DNA of 64,000 bases. It comes from Mycobacterium sp. AZCC_0083 (lineage in GTDB: Bacteria > Actinomycetota > Actinomycetes > Mycobacteriales > Mycobacteriaceae). The stretch spans positions 58,395-122,394 of the forward strand of contig NZ_JACHGP010000023.1 of assembly GCF_014202335.1 (NCBI RefSeq), written 5' to 3'. The notes beneath the pieces were generated by a model. The model saw only the letters and a list, made by a program, of their open reading frames with translations. It was not told where the DNA came from and searched no databases. Shown piece after piece: positions 16,885 to 25,052 of this stretch (within the stretch, counting starts at the first letter, position 1; each line of letters opens with the position of its first letter). Both the position numbers and the translations under genes were made by a program.

Positions 16885-18084
16885 CTAGGATCCCCCCGTC
16901 GCTTCGCTCGCCCCAGGTGACGACCGCTGCGCGGCTCTGACCAGTCCGCTGCCGATGATGAGGCGCTGGATCTCACTGGTGCCCTCGTAGAGGCGGAGCA
17001 ACCGGACGTCGCGGTAGATGCGCTCGACCGTCACCTCCCGCATGTAGCCGCTGCCGCCGTGGATCTGCACGGCGAGATCGGCGACGTTGCCGACCATCTC
17101 GGTGCAGAACAGCTTCGCGGCGGACGGGGCGATGCGGCGATCCTCGCCCAATAGCCATACGCGCGCGGCATCGCGCACTAGCGCACGCCCGGCCATCACC
17201 CCGGTCTGCTGGTCGGCGATCATCGCCTGCACCAGCTGGAAGTCGCCGATCGGCGTGCCGCCCTGGGTGGCGGTGGCGGCGTAGTTCACCGATTCGTCAA
17301 GCGCGCGCTGCGCGGCGCCCACCGCCAGCGCGGCGATGTGGATGCGGCCCCGTGCCAGTGATGTCATGGCGGCTCGGTAGCCGATGTCCTCGGCCCCGCC
17401 GATGAGCGCGTCGTCGCCCACCCGCACCTCGTCGAGACCGACGTCGGCGGTCCATGCGCCTTCCTGGCCCATCTTGGCGTCCTTCGTGCCAACCACCACG
17501 CCAGCGGCGTCGGCGGGCACCAGGAACACCGCGATGCCTGGGCCGTCGGAGTCCGCAGGCCTGCTCCTGGCGAAGACGACGAACAGGTCGGCGGTCGGCG
17601 CATTGGTGATGAACCGCTTCTGGCCGGTGATCACCCAGTCCGAACCGTCCCGAATCGCCTTGGTGCGCAAGCCCGCCGGGTTCGACCCCGCGCCCGACTC
17701 GGTCAGCGCGAAGGACGCCACGACCTCGCCACCGGCGATCCCGTCCAGCCAGCGGCTCTTCTGCTCGTCGGTGCCGAAGCCGACGAGCACCTGACCGGCG
17801 ATGCCGTTGTTGGTACCGAACATCGACCGTAGCGCCAACGTGGTGTAGCCGAACTCCATCGCCATCTCGACGTCCTGGGCGATGTTCAGGCCGAGCCCGC
17901 CCCACTCCTGTGGGATCGCGTAGCCGAACAGACCCATCTCCTTGGCCTGGTTGCGGATGTCGTCGGGCACCCGGTTGTCGGCCATGATCTCCAGCTCGCG
18001 AGGCATCACAGCGGACCGGATGAAGTGCCGCGTCGCGTCGAGGATGTCCCGGAAGTCGGCTTCAGAGACGGCGGGGTCTGCCAT
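16885..18084 (-). CDS. Acyl-CoA dehydrogenase (FadE-like)
   Basis: A 399-residue acyl-CoA dehydrogenase oxidising acyl-CoA to enoyl-CoA with FAD. Seen are PQEWGGLGL, SFALTESGAGSNPAGL (flavin loop), GQKRFITNA, QIHGGSGYMRE and RLYEGTSEIQR with the catalytic Glu intact. The ATG at 18084 begins the homology. The last residues, SSPGASEATGGS, come from a short GC-rich element (16889-16914) that recurs elsewhere in this cluster and replaces the normal C-terminus. It is divergent from the SDR-thiolase-FadE-GntR operon and so probably shares its regulator. Confidence 0.92.
   Translation of the reverse strand: MADPAVSEADFRDILDATRHFIRSAVMPRELEIMADNRVPDDIRNQAKEMGLFGYAIPQEWGGLGLNIAQDVEMAMEFGYTTLALRSMFGTNNGIAGQVLVGFGTDEQKSRWLDGIAGGEVVASFALTESGAGSNPAGLRTKAIRDGSDWVITGQKRFITNAPTADLFVVFARSRPADSDGPGIAVFLVPADAAGVVVGTKDAKMGQEGAWTADVGLDEVRVGDDALIGGAEDIGYRAAMTSLARGRIHIAALAVGAAQRALDESVNYAATATQGGTPIGDFQLVQAMIADQQTGVMAGRALVRDAARVWLLGEDRRIAPSAAKLFCTEMVGNVADLAVQIHGGSGYMREVTVERIYRDVRLLRLYEGTSEIQRLIIGSGLVRAAQRSSPGASEATGGS
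16889..16914 (-). repeat. Short GCGAGCGAAGCGACGGGGGG element, copy 1
   Basis: Read on the minus strand the element is GGGGCGAGCGAAGCGACGGG continuing with GGG and GA. It forms the 3' end of the acyl-CoA dehydrogenase gene. A near-identical copy is at 21435-21458 inside the GntR gene start, and a related GCGAAGCG-bearing unit is tandem at 20164-20234. Confidence 0.6.
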
Positions 18085-18120
18085 GCGTCGTGCTCCTGAC
18101 CGGGGGGCGGTGTAGGCGTC

Positions 18121-18150
18121 GTGCAACAAATATCATATTTTATGTTGTGA
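18121..18150. promoter_or_regulatory. AT-rich dyad between divergent fadE and SDR operons
   Basis: GCAACAAATATCATATTTTA followed by TGTTGTG is a very AT-rich imperfect inverted repeat (CAACA...TGTTG) in a GC-rich background. It is placed between the two divergent start codons and is a likely operator/promoter for both sides, perhaps bound by the GntR protein encoded downstream. Confidence 0.5.
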
Positions 18151-18173
18151 AAACCTTCAGGAAGGGTGAGCGC

Positions 18174-18914
18174 ATGGCTTTGCTCGACGGACGAACCGCG
18201 GTGGTCACCGGCGGAGCGCAGGGGATCGGCTTCGCGATCGCCGAGCGTTACGTCGCCGAGGGGGCGCGGGTGGTGCTCGGCGACCTCGATCCGGATGCCT
18301 CCGCGGCTGCGGTGGAGAAACTCGGCGGTGGCGACGTCGCTGCCGCGGTGCGCTGTGACGTGACGAAGGCCGCCGACGTCGAGGCGCTCATCGCCGCCGC
18401 GGTGGAGACGTTCGGCGGACTCGACGTCATGGTGAACAACGCGGGTATCACCAGGGACGCCACGATGCGCAAGATGACCGAGGAGCAGTTCGACCAGGTC
18501 ATCGCCGTCCACTTGAAGGGCACCTGGAATGGCACCCGCAAGGCGGCCGACGTCATGCGGGAGAACAAGCGCGGCGCCATCGTCAACATCTCGTCGATCT
18601 CCGGCAAGGTCGGGCTGATCGGGCAGACCAACTACTCGGCGGCCAAGGCGGGCATCGTGGGCCTGACCAAGGCAGCGGCCAAGGAGGTCGCGCATCTCGG
18701 CGTGCGGATCAACGCGATCCAGCCGGGCCTGATCCGTTCGGCGATGACCGAGGCCATGCCGCAAAGGATCTGGGATTCCAAGCTCGCCGAGATACCGATG
18801 GCCCGGGCCGGGGAACCGGCCGAGGTGGCCAACGTCGCGCTGTTCCTGGCTTCGGACCTGTCGTCGTACATGACCGGCACCGTGCTGGAAGTGACTGGGG
18901 GAAGGCACATCTGA
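18174..18914 (+). CDS. Short-chain dehydrogenase (3-oxoacyl-CoA/ACP reductase-like)
   Basis: A 246-residue FabG-like SDR: TGGAQGIG cofactor motif at 12-19, VNNAG at 87-91, and the catalytic Ser141-Tyr154-Lys158 in NISSISG...NYSAAKAG. The C-terminal GTVLEVTGGRHI is typical. It probably interconverts 3-hydroxyacyl- and 3-oxoacyl-CoA for the thiolase next to it. The ATG at 18174 has RBS AGGAAGGGTGAG. It is the first gene of a tightly packed operon, and its TGA overlaps the thiolase ATG by one base. Confidence 0.9.
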   Translation: MALLDGRTAVVTGGAQGIGFAIAERYVAEGARVVLGDLDPDASAAAVEKLGGGDVAAAVRCDVTKAADVEALIAAAVETFGGLDVMVNNAGITRDATMRKMTEEQFDQVIAVHLKGTWNGTRKAADVMRENKRGAIVNISSISGKVGLIGQTNYSAAKAGIVGLTKAAAKEVAHLGVRINAIQPGLIRSAMTEAMPQRIWDSKLAEIPMARAGEPAEVANVALFLASDLSSYMTGTVLEVTGGRHI

Positions 18915-20167
18915 TGGGCGACTTCACGAGAGACACTTCTTTTACATCGCTCCTCGCGTCCGCAGTGATCTGCGAACCGGTCCGCACTCCGATCGGCCGC
19001 TACGGCGGAATGTTCAAGTCGGTGACCGCCGTCGATCTGGGCGTAGCCGCGCTGAAGGGTCTGCTGGAGCGGACGGGCGTGGCGCCCGACGCGATAGGTG
19101 ACGTCATCCTTGGGCACTGCTATCCCTCGCCAGAGGCCCCGGCGATCGGGCGGGTGGTGGCACTCGACGCCGGCTTGCCCGTGACGGTTCCGGGTATGCA
19201 GGTCGACCGCCGGTGCGGATCGGGCCTGCAGGCGGTGATCCAGGCGTGCCTGCAGGTGGGCGCCGGTGCGAACGATCTGGTGGTCGCGGGCGGCGCGGAG
19301 AGCATGAGCAACGTCGCGTTCCACTCCACCGACATGCGGTGGGGAGGCGCACGGGGCGGCGTGACGGTGCACGACGGCCTGGCCCGCGGCCGCACCACCG
19401 CGGGCGGGCGCAACTACCCGGTGCCAGGCGGCATGCTCGAGACGGCAGAGAACCTGCGGCGCCAGTACGGCATCTCGCGTGCCGAACAGGACGAGCTCGC
19501 GGTGGCGTCGCACCAGCGCGCGATCGCCGCCCAGAAGAACGGGATCCTCGCCGAGGAGATCGTCCCGGTCACCGTGCCCGGGCGCAACGGCGACGAATTG
19601 ATCGACACCGATGAACACCCCCGCGCCGACACCTCGGTGGAATCGCTGAGCCGGCTCAAACCCGTACTGCTGCGTGAGGATCCAGAGGCCACCGTCACCG
19701 CGGGCAATTCCAGCGGGCAGAACGACGCGGCCTCCATGTGCATCGTCACCACACCGGCGAAGGCGGCCGAGCTGGGCCTGCGACCGCTAGTGCGACTGGT
19801 GTCGTGGGGCGTCGCCGGGGTGGCGCCGAACGTGATGGGGATCGGCCCGGTGCCCGCGACCGCCGTCGCATTGCGGAACGCTGGGCTCGAACTCTCTGAT
19901 GTCGACCTGATCGAACTCAACGAGGCGTTCGCCGCGCAGGCGCTGGCCGTGATGCGCGAATGGGGGTTCACCGACGCCGACCGGGAGCGCACCAACGTGC
20001 ACGGCTCGGGCATCTCGCTGGGGCACCCGGTGAGCGCAACCGGCGGCCGGATGCTGGCGACGCTGGCGCGCGAACTCGACCGGCGCGACGCGCGGTACGG
20101 ACTCGAGACCATGTGCATCGGGGGCGGGCAGGGATTGGCCGCGGTGTTCGAGAGGGTCGCGGGATGA
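18914..20167 (+). CDS. Acetyl-CoA acetyltransferase (thiolase, FadA-like)
   Basis: A 417-residue thiolase. The nucleophile is Cys101 in DRRCGSGLQA; the His of GHPVSATGGRM and the Cys of MCIGGGQGLA complete the active site. NEAFAAQAL is also canonical. It would cleave 3-oxoacyl-CoA with CoA, following the SDR step. The first 15 or so residues (MGDFTRDTSFTSLLA) precede the normal thiolase start and may be non-homologous. Its stop overlaps the start of a 24-codon repeat mini-ORF leading to the acyl-CoA dehydrogenase. Confidence 0.93.
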   Translation: MGDFTRDTSFTSLLASAVICEPVRTPIGRYGGMFKSVTAVDLGVAALKGLLERTGVAPDAIGDVILGHCYPSPEAPAIGRVVALDAGLPVTVPGMQVDRRCGSGLQAVIQACLQVGAGANDLVVAGGAESMSNVAFHSTDMRWGGARGGVTVHDGLARGRTTAGGRNYPVPGGMLETAENLRRQYGISRAEQDELAVASHQRAIAAQKNGILAEEIVPVTVPGRNGDELIDTDEHPRADTSVESLSRLKPVLLREDPEATVTAGNSSGQNDAASMCIVTTPAKAAELGLRPLVRLVSWGVAGVAPNVMGIGPVPATAVALRNAGLELSDVDLIELNEAFAAQALAVMREWGFTDADRERTNVHGSGISLGHPVSATGGRMLATLARELDRRDARYGLETMCIGGGQGLAAVFERVAG

Positions 20168-20238
20168 CAGCCAAGCGAGAAGCGAAGCGGGATCGCCGCA
20201 TGACAGCCAAGCGAGAAGCGAAGCGGGATCGCGCATGA
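20164..20238 (+). repeat. Tandem 35/36-bp repeat forming a 24-codon overlapping mini-ORF
   Basis: Two copies of a 35-36 bp unit (20164-20199 and 20200-20234), each beginning ATGACAGCCAAGCGAGAAGC, sit exactly between the thiolase stop and the FadE start. Read from the ATG at 20164 they encode a very basic peptide, MTAKREAKRDRR then MTAKREAKRDRA, and stop. Its start overlaps the thiolase TGA and its stop overlaps the FadE ATG, so ribosomes could pass from one gene to the next through it. Whether the peptide matters, or the unit is a REP-like element tolerated at the junction, is unknown. Confidence 0.6.
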
Positions 20239-21428
20239 CCCGGCTGGCTCAGACGATCGGCCTCACGGAGTTTCAAACCGAGGTCCTCGCCAACGTGCGC
20301 CAATTCGTGGACAAGGAGGTCATTCCGAACGCGCAGCAATTGGAGCATTCAGACACCTACCCGCAGCACATCGTCGATCGGATGAAGGCGATGGGCCTGT
20401 TCGGTCTGATGGTCCCGGAGGAGTACGGCGGGATCGGCGAATCCTTGCTGACCTACGCGCTGTGCGTTGAGGAGCTGGCCCGCGGCTGGATGAGTGTGTC
20501 CGGTGTGCTCAACACCCACTTCATCGTCGCGTACATGCTCCGCCAGCACGGCACCGAGGAGCAGAAGCAACGGTTCTTGCCGCGGATGGCGACCGGCGAG
20601 GTGCGCGGCGCCTTCTCGATGTCCGAGCCGGAGCTGGGTTCCGACGTTGCGGCCATCCGCACCAAGGCCGTTCGCAATCCGGGCGGCGGCTACGCCATCA
20701 CCGGGCAGAAGATGTGGGTGACCAACGGCGGCAGCTCCACGCTGGTGGCGGCGTTGGTGAAGACCGACGAGGGAGCCGACAAGCCGCACCGCAACCTGAC
20801 GGCGTTCCTGATCGAAAAGCCAACGGGCTTCGGCGAAGTGGCGCCAGGGCTGGTCATTCCCGGCAAGATCGACAAGCTCGGCTACAAGGGCATCGACACC
20901 ACCGAGTTGATCTTCGACGGCTACCAGTGCAGCGACGATGACGTGCTCGGCAACGCGCCAGGGCAAGGCTTCTTCCAGATGATGGACGGCATCGAGGTCG
21001 GCAGGGTCAACGTCTCTGCCCGCGCGTGCGGCGTCGGCATCAGGGCGTTCGAGCTCGCCGTCCGGTACGCCCAGCAGCGCAGCACCTTCGGCAAGCCGAT
21101 CGCCGACCACCAGGCCATCGCCTTCCAGCTCGCGGAGATGGCGACGAAGGTCGAGGCCGCCCATCTGATGATGGTCAACGCCGCACGGTTGAAGGACTCG
21201 GGGGAGCGCAACGACGTCGCGGCGGGGATGGCCAAATACCTTGCCAGCGAGTTTTGTTCGGAGGTGACCCAGCAGAGCTTCCGGATTCACGGCGGCTACG
21301 GCTACTCCAAGGAGTACGAGATCGAGCGACTCGTGCGCGACGCCCCGTTCCTGCTGATCGGTGAGGGCACCAGCGAAATCCAGAAGACCATCATCAGCAA
21401 GAGCCTCCTTCATGAGTATCGACTCTGA
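20235..21428 (+). CDS. Acyl-CoA dehydrogenase (FadE-like)
   Basis: A 397-residue acyl-CoA dehydrogenase. It has VPEEYGGIGESL, GAFSMSEPELGSDVAAI, GQKMWVTNGG, RIHGGYGYSKEYEIERLVRD and GEGTSEIQKTII with the catalytic Glu retained. It is the third enzyme of the SDR-thiolase operon, making the operon plus the nearby MaoC hydratase a nearly complete beta-oxidation set. Its 3' end overlaps the GntR gene by 17 bp. Chain-length specificity cannot be read. Confidence 0.93.
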   Translation: MTRLAQTIGLTEFQTEVLANVRQFVDKEVIPNAQQLEHSDTYPQHIVDRMKAMGLFGLMVPEEYGGIGESLLTYALCVEELARGWMSVSGVLNTHFIVAYMLRQHGTEEQKQRFLPRMATGEVRGAFSMSEPELGSDVAAIRTKAVRNPGGGYAITGQKMWVTNGGSSTLVAALVKTDEGADKPHRNLTAFLIEKPTGFGEVAPGLVIPGKIDKLGYKGIDTTELIFDGYQCSDDDVLGNAPGQGFFQMMDGIEVGRVNVSARACGVGIRAFELAVRYAQQRSTFGKPIADHQAIAFQLAEMATKVEAAHLMMVNAARLKDSGERNDVAAGMAKYLASEFCSEVTQQSFRIHGGYGYSKEYEIERLVRDAPFLLIGEGTSEIQKTIISKSLLHEYRL

Positions 21429-22161
21429 CCCGGAGGGGCGAGCGAAGCGACGGGGGGAACCGGAGTTCGCCGCAAGGCCGCAGCTGTCCGACGACGTCGC
21501 GCGCTATGTCCGGCGGCGGATCTTCAACGGCACCTACCGGGCAGGGGAGTACCTGCGGCTGGACCAGCTCGCCGTCGAACTCGGCGTCAGCGTCACGCCC
21601 GTGCGGGAAGCGCTGTTGAACCTCTGCGCCGAGGGGCTGCTGATACAGCAGCCACGGCGAGGCTTCGTCGTGCTCGAGCTGACCGCGCGCGACATCGCCG
21701 ACGTGGCGAACGTGCAGGCCTTCATCGGCGGTGAACTCGCCGCGCGGGCCGCGGAGAACATCAGCGACGAGCAACTGGCCGCCCTTCGCGGAATCCAGGA
21801 CGAGCTGGAGCGGGCCTATGAGCAGGACGACCTGGAGCGCACCGTCCGGCTCAACCACGAGTTCCACCGCACCATCAACGTGGCAGCGGACTCACCGAAG
21901 CTCACCCAGTTCATGTCGGGCATCACGCGATACGCCCCCGAGTCGGTGTTCCCGACGGTGAGCGGCTGGCCGAAGCTGTCGATCAGGGACCACCGTCGCG
22001 TGATCGCCGCGTTCGAGCGCAGGGATGCCAATCGGGCCAGGATGGCGATGGCCGAGCACTTCACGGTCGGCGTCGCGCCACTCACCGACCATCTGATCGA
22101 GCGGGGCGTGATCGCAGATGCGGATGCGCCTGCTCAGTCGGAGGCCGCAGGTGGTTCCTAA
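21412..22161 (+). CDS. GntR-family regulator (FadR/FCD subgroup)
   Basis: A 249-residue GntR regulator: N-terminal winged helix at about 30-90 (VARYVRRRIFNGTYRAGEYL, LAVELGVSVTPVREALLNL, GLLIQQPRRGFVV) and a C-terminal FCD-type helical effector domain (LNHEFHRTINVAADSPKL, DHRRVIAAFERRD). It lies at the end of the beta-oxidation operon, overlapping fadE, and so probably senses an acyl-CoA or related intermediate and controls the divergent promoters at 18085-18173 (inference). Residues 6-14 (DPEGRAKRRGEP region) are encoded by the short GCGAGCGAAGCG element. Confidence 0.9.
   Translation: MSIDSDPEGRAKRRGEPEFAARPQLSDDVARYVRRRIFNGTYRAGEYLRLDQLAVELGVSVTPVREALLNLCAEGLLIQQPRRGFVVLELTARDIADVANVQAFIGGELAARAAENISDEQLAALRGIQDELERAYEQDDLERTVRLNHEFHRTINVAADSPKLTQFMSGITRYAPESVFPTVSGWPKLSIRDHRRVIAAFERRDANRARMAMAEHFTVGVAPLTDHLIERGVIADADAPAQSEAAGGS
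21435..21458 (+). repeat. Short GCGAGCGAAGCGACGGGGGG element, copy 2
   Basis: GGGCGAGCGAAGCGACGGGG followed by GG lies in the first codons of the GntR gene, read in frame. It matches the element at the 3' end of the acyl-CoA dehydrogenase at 16889-16914. Confidence 0.6.
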
Positions 22162-22270
22162 GCGTTCGGATTGTCATCGCGGTCGTGCCTCGGCAATTTC
22201 GACGGCCCTCAGTGCAATATCAACGCCGCAACCGGCTCCTGGCTCGTCACGCTCGGCTATCGTGCTGAGA

Positions 22271-22624
22271 ATGAAGCGTTCGATTGCCGGTGTCATTGCA
22301 GCTCTGGCCTGCGCCGCGGGCGCCGCAGTGGTGACGGCAGCACCAGCTCAGGCCGATGACATCGGGTACATCATCAACGTGACCCTGAGGCCGGGGTACA
22401 ACTTCGCGAATGCGCAGGCGGCGCTCGACTACGGCCACGGCCTCTGCGACCGCATCGGCCAGAAACAGAGCTACGCCGATCTGGCGTCCTCGATCAGGTC
22501 CGACTTCAACACGTCCGACGAGTTCCAGATCTCTTATCTGCTCAGCCAGGCGACTCAGGAGCTGTGCCCTGCCCAGATCTGGCAGTTGCGGCAGTCCGCG
22601 GCGGGCTATCGCGTACCTGCTTGA
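22271..22624 (+). CDS. DUF732-type small secreted protein
   Basis: A 117-residue exported protein. The signal peptide is MKRSIAGVIAALACAAGAAV through AAPAQA, cleaved before DDIGY. The mature part (NFANAQAALDYGHGLCDRIG, FQISYLLSQATQELCP) fits the mycobacterial DUF732 family, with two Cys likely to be bridged. The ATG at 22271 is chosen, with an in-frame GTG at 22262 as alternative. Function is unknown; it stands alone between the GntR gene and a convergent TetR gene. Confidence 0.8.
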   Translation: MKRSIAGVIAALACAAGAAVVTAAPAQADDIGYIINVTLRPGYNFANAQAALDYGHGLCDRIGQKQSYADLASSIRSDFNTSDEFQISYLLSQATQELCPAQIWQLRQSAAGYRVPA

Positions 22625-22645
22625 CCGAGGTCTGAGCGCTCGGAT

Positions 22646-23389
22646 TCAGCGCGCCGCCTTGCGGCGTTGCGACGGAGCCGCCTTGGTCGATGCCTGCTCG
22701 ATCAGCCGCTCGGCATGATCGAGGATGCAGTCGAGGCCGTACTCGAAGTTCTTGTCGTCGGGGGCACCGATCCGGTGGCTCTCATCGCTCAGCCTGGCCA
22801 GCAGCGGCGTCGTCTCGGGCGCGAGGACCATTTTCTCCTCGAAGCCGCCGGATCCGCCGTCGGACGACCGGTTCTTGTCGTACAGGCGCTGCAGCACAAC
22901 GGATCCGCGCACGTGCACCGACACCGCGGAGTACGTGTCGAAGGCGTCCTCGGGTGACAGGCCCGCCTCGACCAGGCTCTCGATCGCCTTCTCCACCGCG
23001 GCGGCGCCGAGCTTGGCCGCGCGTGGGCTCAGCGCCGAACGGATGAGGATCAGGTCGCACAGAATCGGGTTGCCCAGGAACGCCTTTCGTACGCTGCGCG
23101 CGTGGTTGCGCAACGTCTCGCGCCAATCCTTGGCTTCCACGTACGGCGTGGCGAACACGTACTGCTTCAACGCCCGGTCGGTCATCGCGTTGAGGAGTTC
23201 GTCCTTCTTGCGGAAGTACCAGTAGATGCTCGTCACGCCCACGCCGAGATGCTTGCCAAGCAACGGCATGCTGACGTTGTCTATGCCGAGTTCCTCGGCG
23301 AGTTCGAAGGCGCCCTTGATGATGTCGTCGGGGTTGATCGAGCCGCGTTCGCGACGTTGTCGCTTTTCGGCGGTCGCCGGCTTGGCCAC
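22646..23389 (-). CDS. TetR-family regulator
   Basis: A 247-residue TetR-type repressor with a basic N-terminal arm (AEKRQRRERG), a helix-turn-helix (IIKGAFELAEELGIDNVSMP, LGKHLGVGVTSIYWYFRKKDELL) and an effector domain. The C-terminus is Ala/Lys/Arg-rich (STKAAPSQRRKAAR). The GTG at 23389 is supported by the RBS GGAGG just upstream. It is divergent from the crotonase at 23599 and may control it; an inverted TACT...AGTA motif near 23523-23541 is a weak operator candidate. Confidence 0.87.
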   Translation of the reverse strand: MAKPATAEKRQRRERGSINPDDIIKGAFELAEELGIDNVSMPLLGKHLGVGVTSIYWYFRKKDELLNAMTDRALKQYVFATPYVEAKDWRETLRNHARSVRKAFLGNPILCDLILIRSALSPRAAKLGAAAVEKAIESLVEAGLSPEDAFDTYSAVSVHVRGSVVLQRLYDKNRSSDGGSGGFEEKMVLAPETTPLLARLSDESHRIGAPDDKNFEYGLDCILDHAERLIEQASTKAAPSQRRKAAR

Positions 23390-23598
23390 GAGGACACCTC
23401 CGTCAAGATCACTACCCCTGGCACCGCACCCGTACGGGATGGGCCAACTCAATCTACCGGCAGCGGGCGCCTGGGCCCTGGAAGTGCTGGTCACGGGGTC
23501 GCGTCGTTCCCCGCTCGGAGACTACTGAAATACCCATAGTAAGTTTCTCCGGGTAGGGGAATCGACGACCGACAGTGAACAGGTTGGGACGGAACCAA

Positions 23599-24360
23599 GT
23601 GGCCGACGAAATTCTGACGGAGCGCCAAGGGCGGACTCTCGTCATCACCATCAATCGCCCGGAAGCGCGCAACGCATTCAACTTGGCCGTGACCAAGGGG
23701 CTCGCGGATGCCATGGACGAACTCGACGCGACACCCGAGTTGTCGGTCGCGATCGTCACCGGGGCAGGCGGCAACTTCTGCGCAGGCATGGATCTGAAGG
23801 CATTCGTGGCCGGGGAGAACGTCTCGATCCCTGGCCGCGGAATCGGATTCACCGAGCAACCGCCCCGCAAACCGGTCATCGCTGCCGTCGAGGGCTATGC
23901 GCTCGCAGGCGGTACCGAGATCGTCTTGGCGACCGACCTGGTGGTGGCGGCCAAGAACGCGAAGTTCGGTATCCCCGAGGTGAAGCGCGGCCTGGTGGCC
24001 GCGGGTGGTGGTCTGCTCCGGCTGCCCCATCGCATCCCGTACCAGAAGGCTCTCGAGCTGGCACTCACGGGCGACAACTTCACCGCCGAGGAGGCGTGCG
24101 CCTGGGGCTTCGTCAACGTGCTCACCGAGCCGGGCGGGGCGCTGGCCGGCGCACTCGCCCTCGCCGAGCGCATCACGAAGAACGGGCCGCTTGCGGTCGC
24201 GGCGACCAAGGAGATCATCGTGAAGTCGGCGGGCTGGAGCGAGGACGAGATGTGGCGCAAGCAAAGCGAACTCATCCGGCCGGTGTTCTCGTCCAAGGAT
24301 GCGATCGAAGGTGCCACGGCGTTCGCCGAGAAGCGCGCACCCAATTGGACCGGTTCCTGA
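23599..24360 (+). CDS. Enoyl-CoA hydratase/isomerase (EchA-like crotonase)
   Basis: A 253-residue crotonase from the GTG at 23599 (an upstream GTG at 23575 is also in frame). Oxyanion-hole segments are GGNFCAGMDL and GYALAGGTEIVLA, and the glutamates in GGTEI and GIPEVKRGL match the two catalytic Glu of enoyl-CoA hydratases. Hence hydration of enoyl-CoA is likely, though isomerase activity cannot be excluded. It is divergent from a TetR gene that may regulate it, and ends convergently 16 bp from a thioesterase gene. Confidence 0.9.
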   Translation: MADEILTERQGRTLVITINRPEARNAFNLAVTKGLADAMDELDATPELSVAIVTGAGGNFCAGMDLKAFVAGENVSIPGRGIGFTEQPPRKPVIAAVEGYALAGGTEIVLATDLVVAAKNAKFGIPEVKRGLVAAGGGLLRLPHRIPYQKALELALTGDNFTAEEACAWGFVNVLTEPGGALAGALALAERITKNGPLAVAATKEIIVKSAGWSEDEMWRKQSELIRPVFSSKDAIEGATAFAEKRAPNWTGS

Positions 24361-24376
24361 CGGGATTCCGACGGGA

Positions 24377-24979
24377 TCAGGGCTGGTGGGCGATCAGCTT
24401 GATCATCAGGCCGTTGGCCTCGCTCAGCACGGTGCCGTCGGCATCGGTCATGGTCGCCGTGACGAACGCCTTGCGGCCGTCGATTCGATCGATGCGGCCG
24501 CGGCTGATCAGAGGGGTGTCGATCGGGGTGACGGCGCGGTAGTCGACGTGCAGATAGCCGGTGCGACTGATGGGCCGTCCCGCGGCCGACACGATCATGC
24601 CGAAGTGCCAGTCGTAGAGCAGCGGTATCACCCCGCCGTGCACCGCCATGTTGCCGCCGACGTGATACCTGCTGAAGTGCCCCTCCATCGTCACTCCCTC
24701 CGCATCGAACGCCGTGATCGTCCACGGCGGCATCAGCGGGTGACCAAGGCCGGGTAGCTTGACGGCGCGGCCCGCGGGGGCCTGACCATCGGGCACCTGG
24801 TGGGGTTCGAGTGCAGCGCAGGCACTTTCGATAGCGTCCGTCGCGGTGTTCCACGTCTCGCCGTCGGGTTTGGTCGATACGGCCAGGTCCTGCAGGCGGC
24901 GTACCGCCGTGGCGAACCGCTCCAATTCCGGCGGAGCGTCAACCGGTATGAGCTCCGGGAAGCCGCGGGTCTCGGCCAC
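24377..24979 (-). CDS. PaaI-like hot-dog thioesterase
   Basis: A 200-residue protein with an N-terminal helical extension (about 1-75) and a C-terminal hot-dog domain of the PaaI/acyl-CoA thioesterase type: FSRYHVGGNMAVHGGVIPLL supplies the conserved helix-start Gly/His-Gly-Gly, and YLHVDYRAVTPIDTPL the conserved strand. It would hydrolyse acyl-CoA. It is convergent with the crotonase and divergent from the luciferase-like oxidoreductase across 73 bp. Confidence 0.85.
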   Translation of the reverse strand: MAETRGFPELIPVDAPPELERFATAVRRLQDLAVSTKPDGETWNTATDAIESACAALEPHQVPDGQAPAGRAVKLPGLGHPLMPPWTITAFDAEGVTMEGHFSRYHVGGNMAVHGGVIPLLYDWHFGMIVSAAGRPISRTGYLHVDYRAVTPIDTPLISRGRIDRIDGRKAFVTATMTDADGTVLSEANGLMIKLIAHQP

Positions 24980-25052
24980 GTGCGTGTCTCTTCTCGTCGA
25001 TCCGAAGTTATGGAAGACTCTACAGTAGGGATTTCTGGATGGGAGCCTGCGA

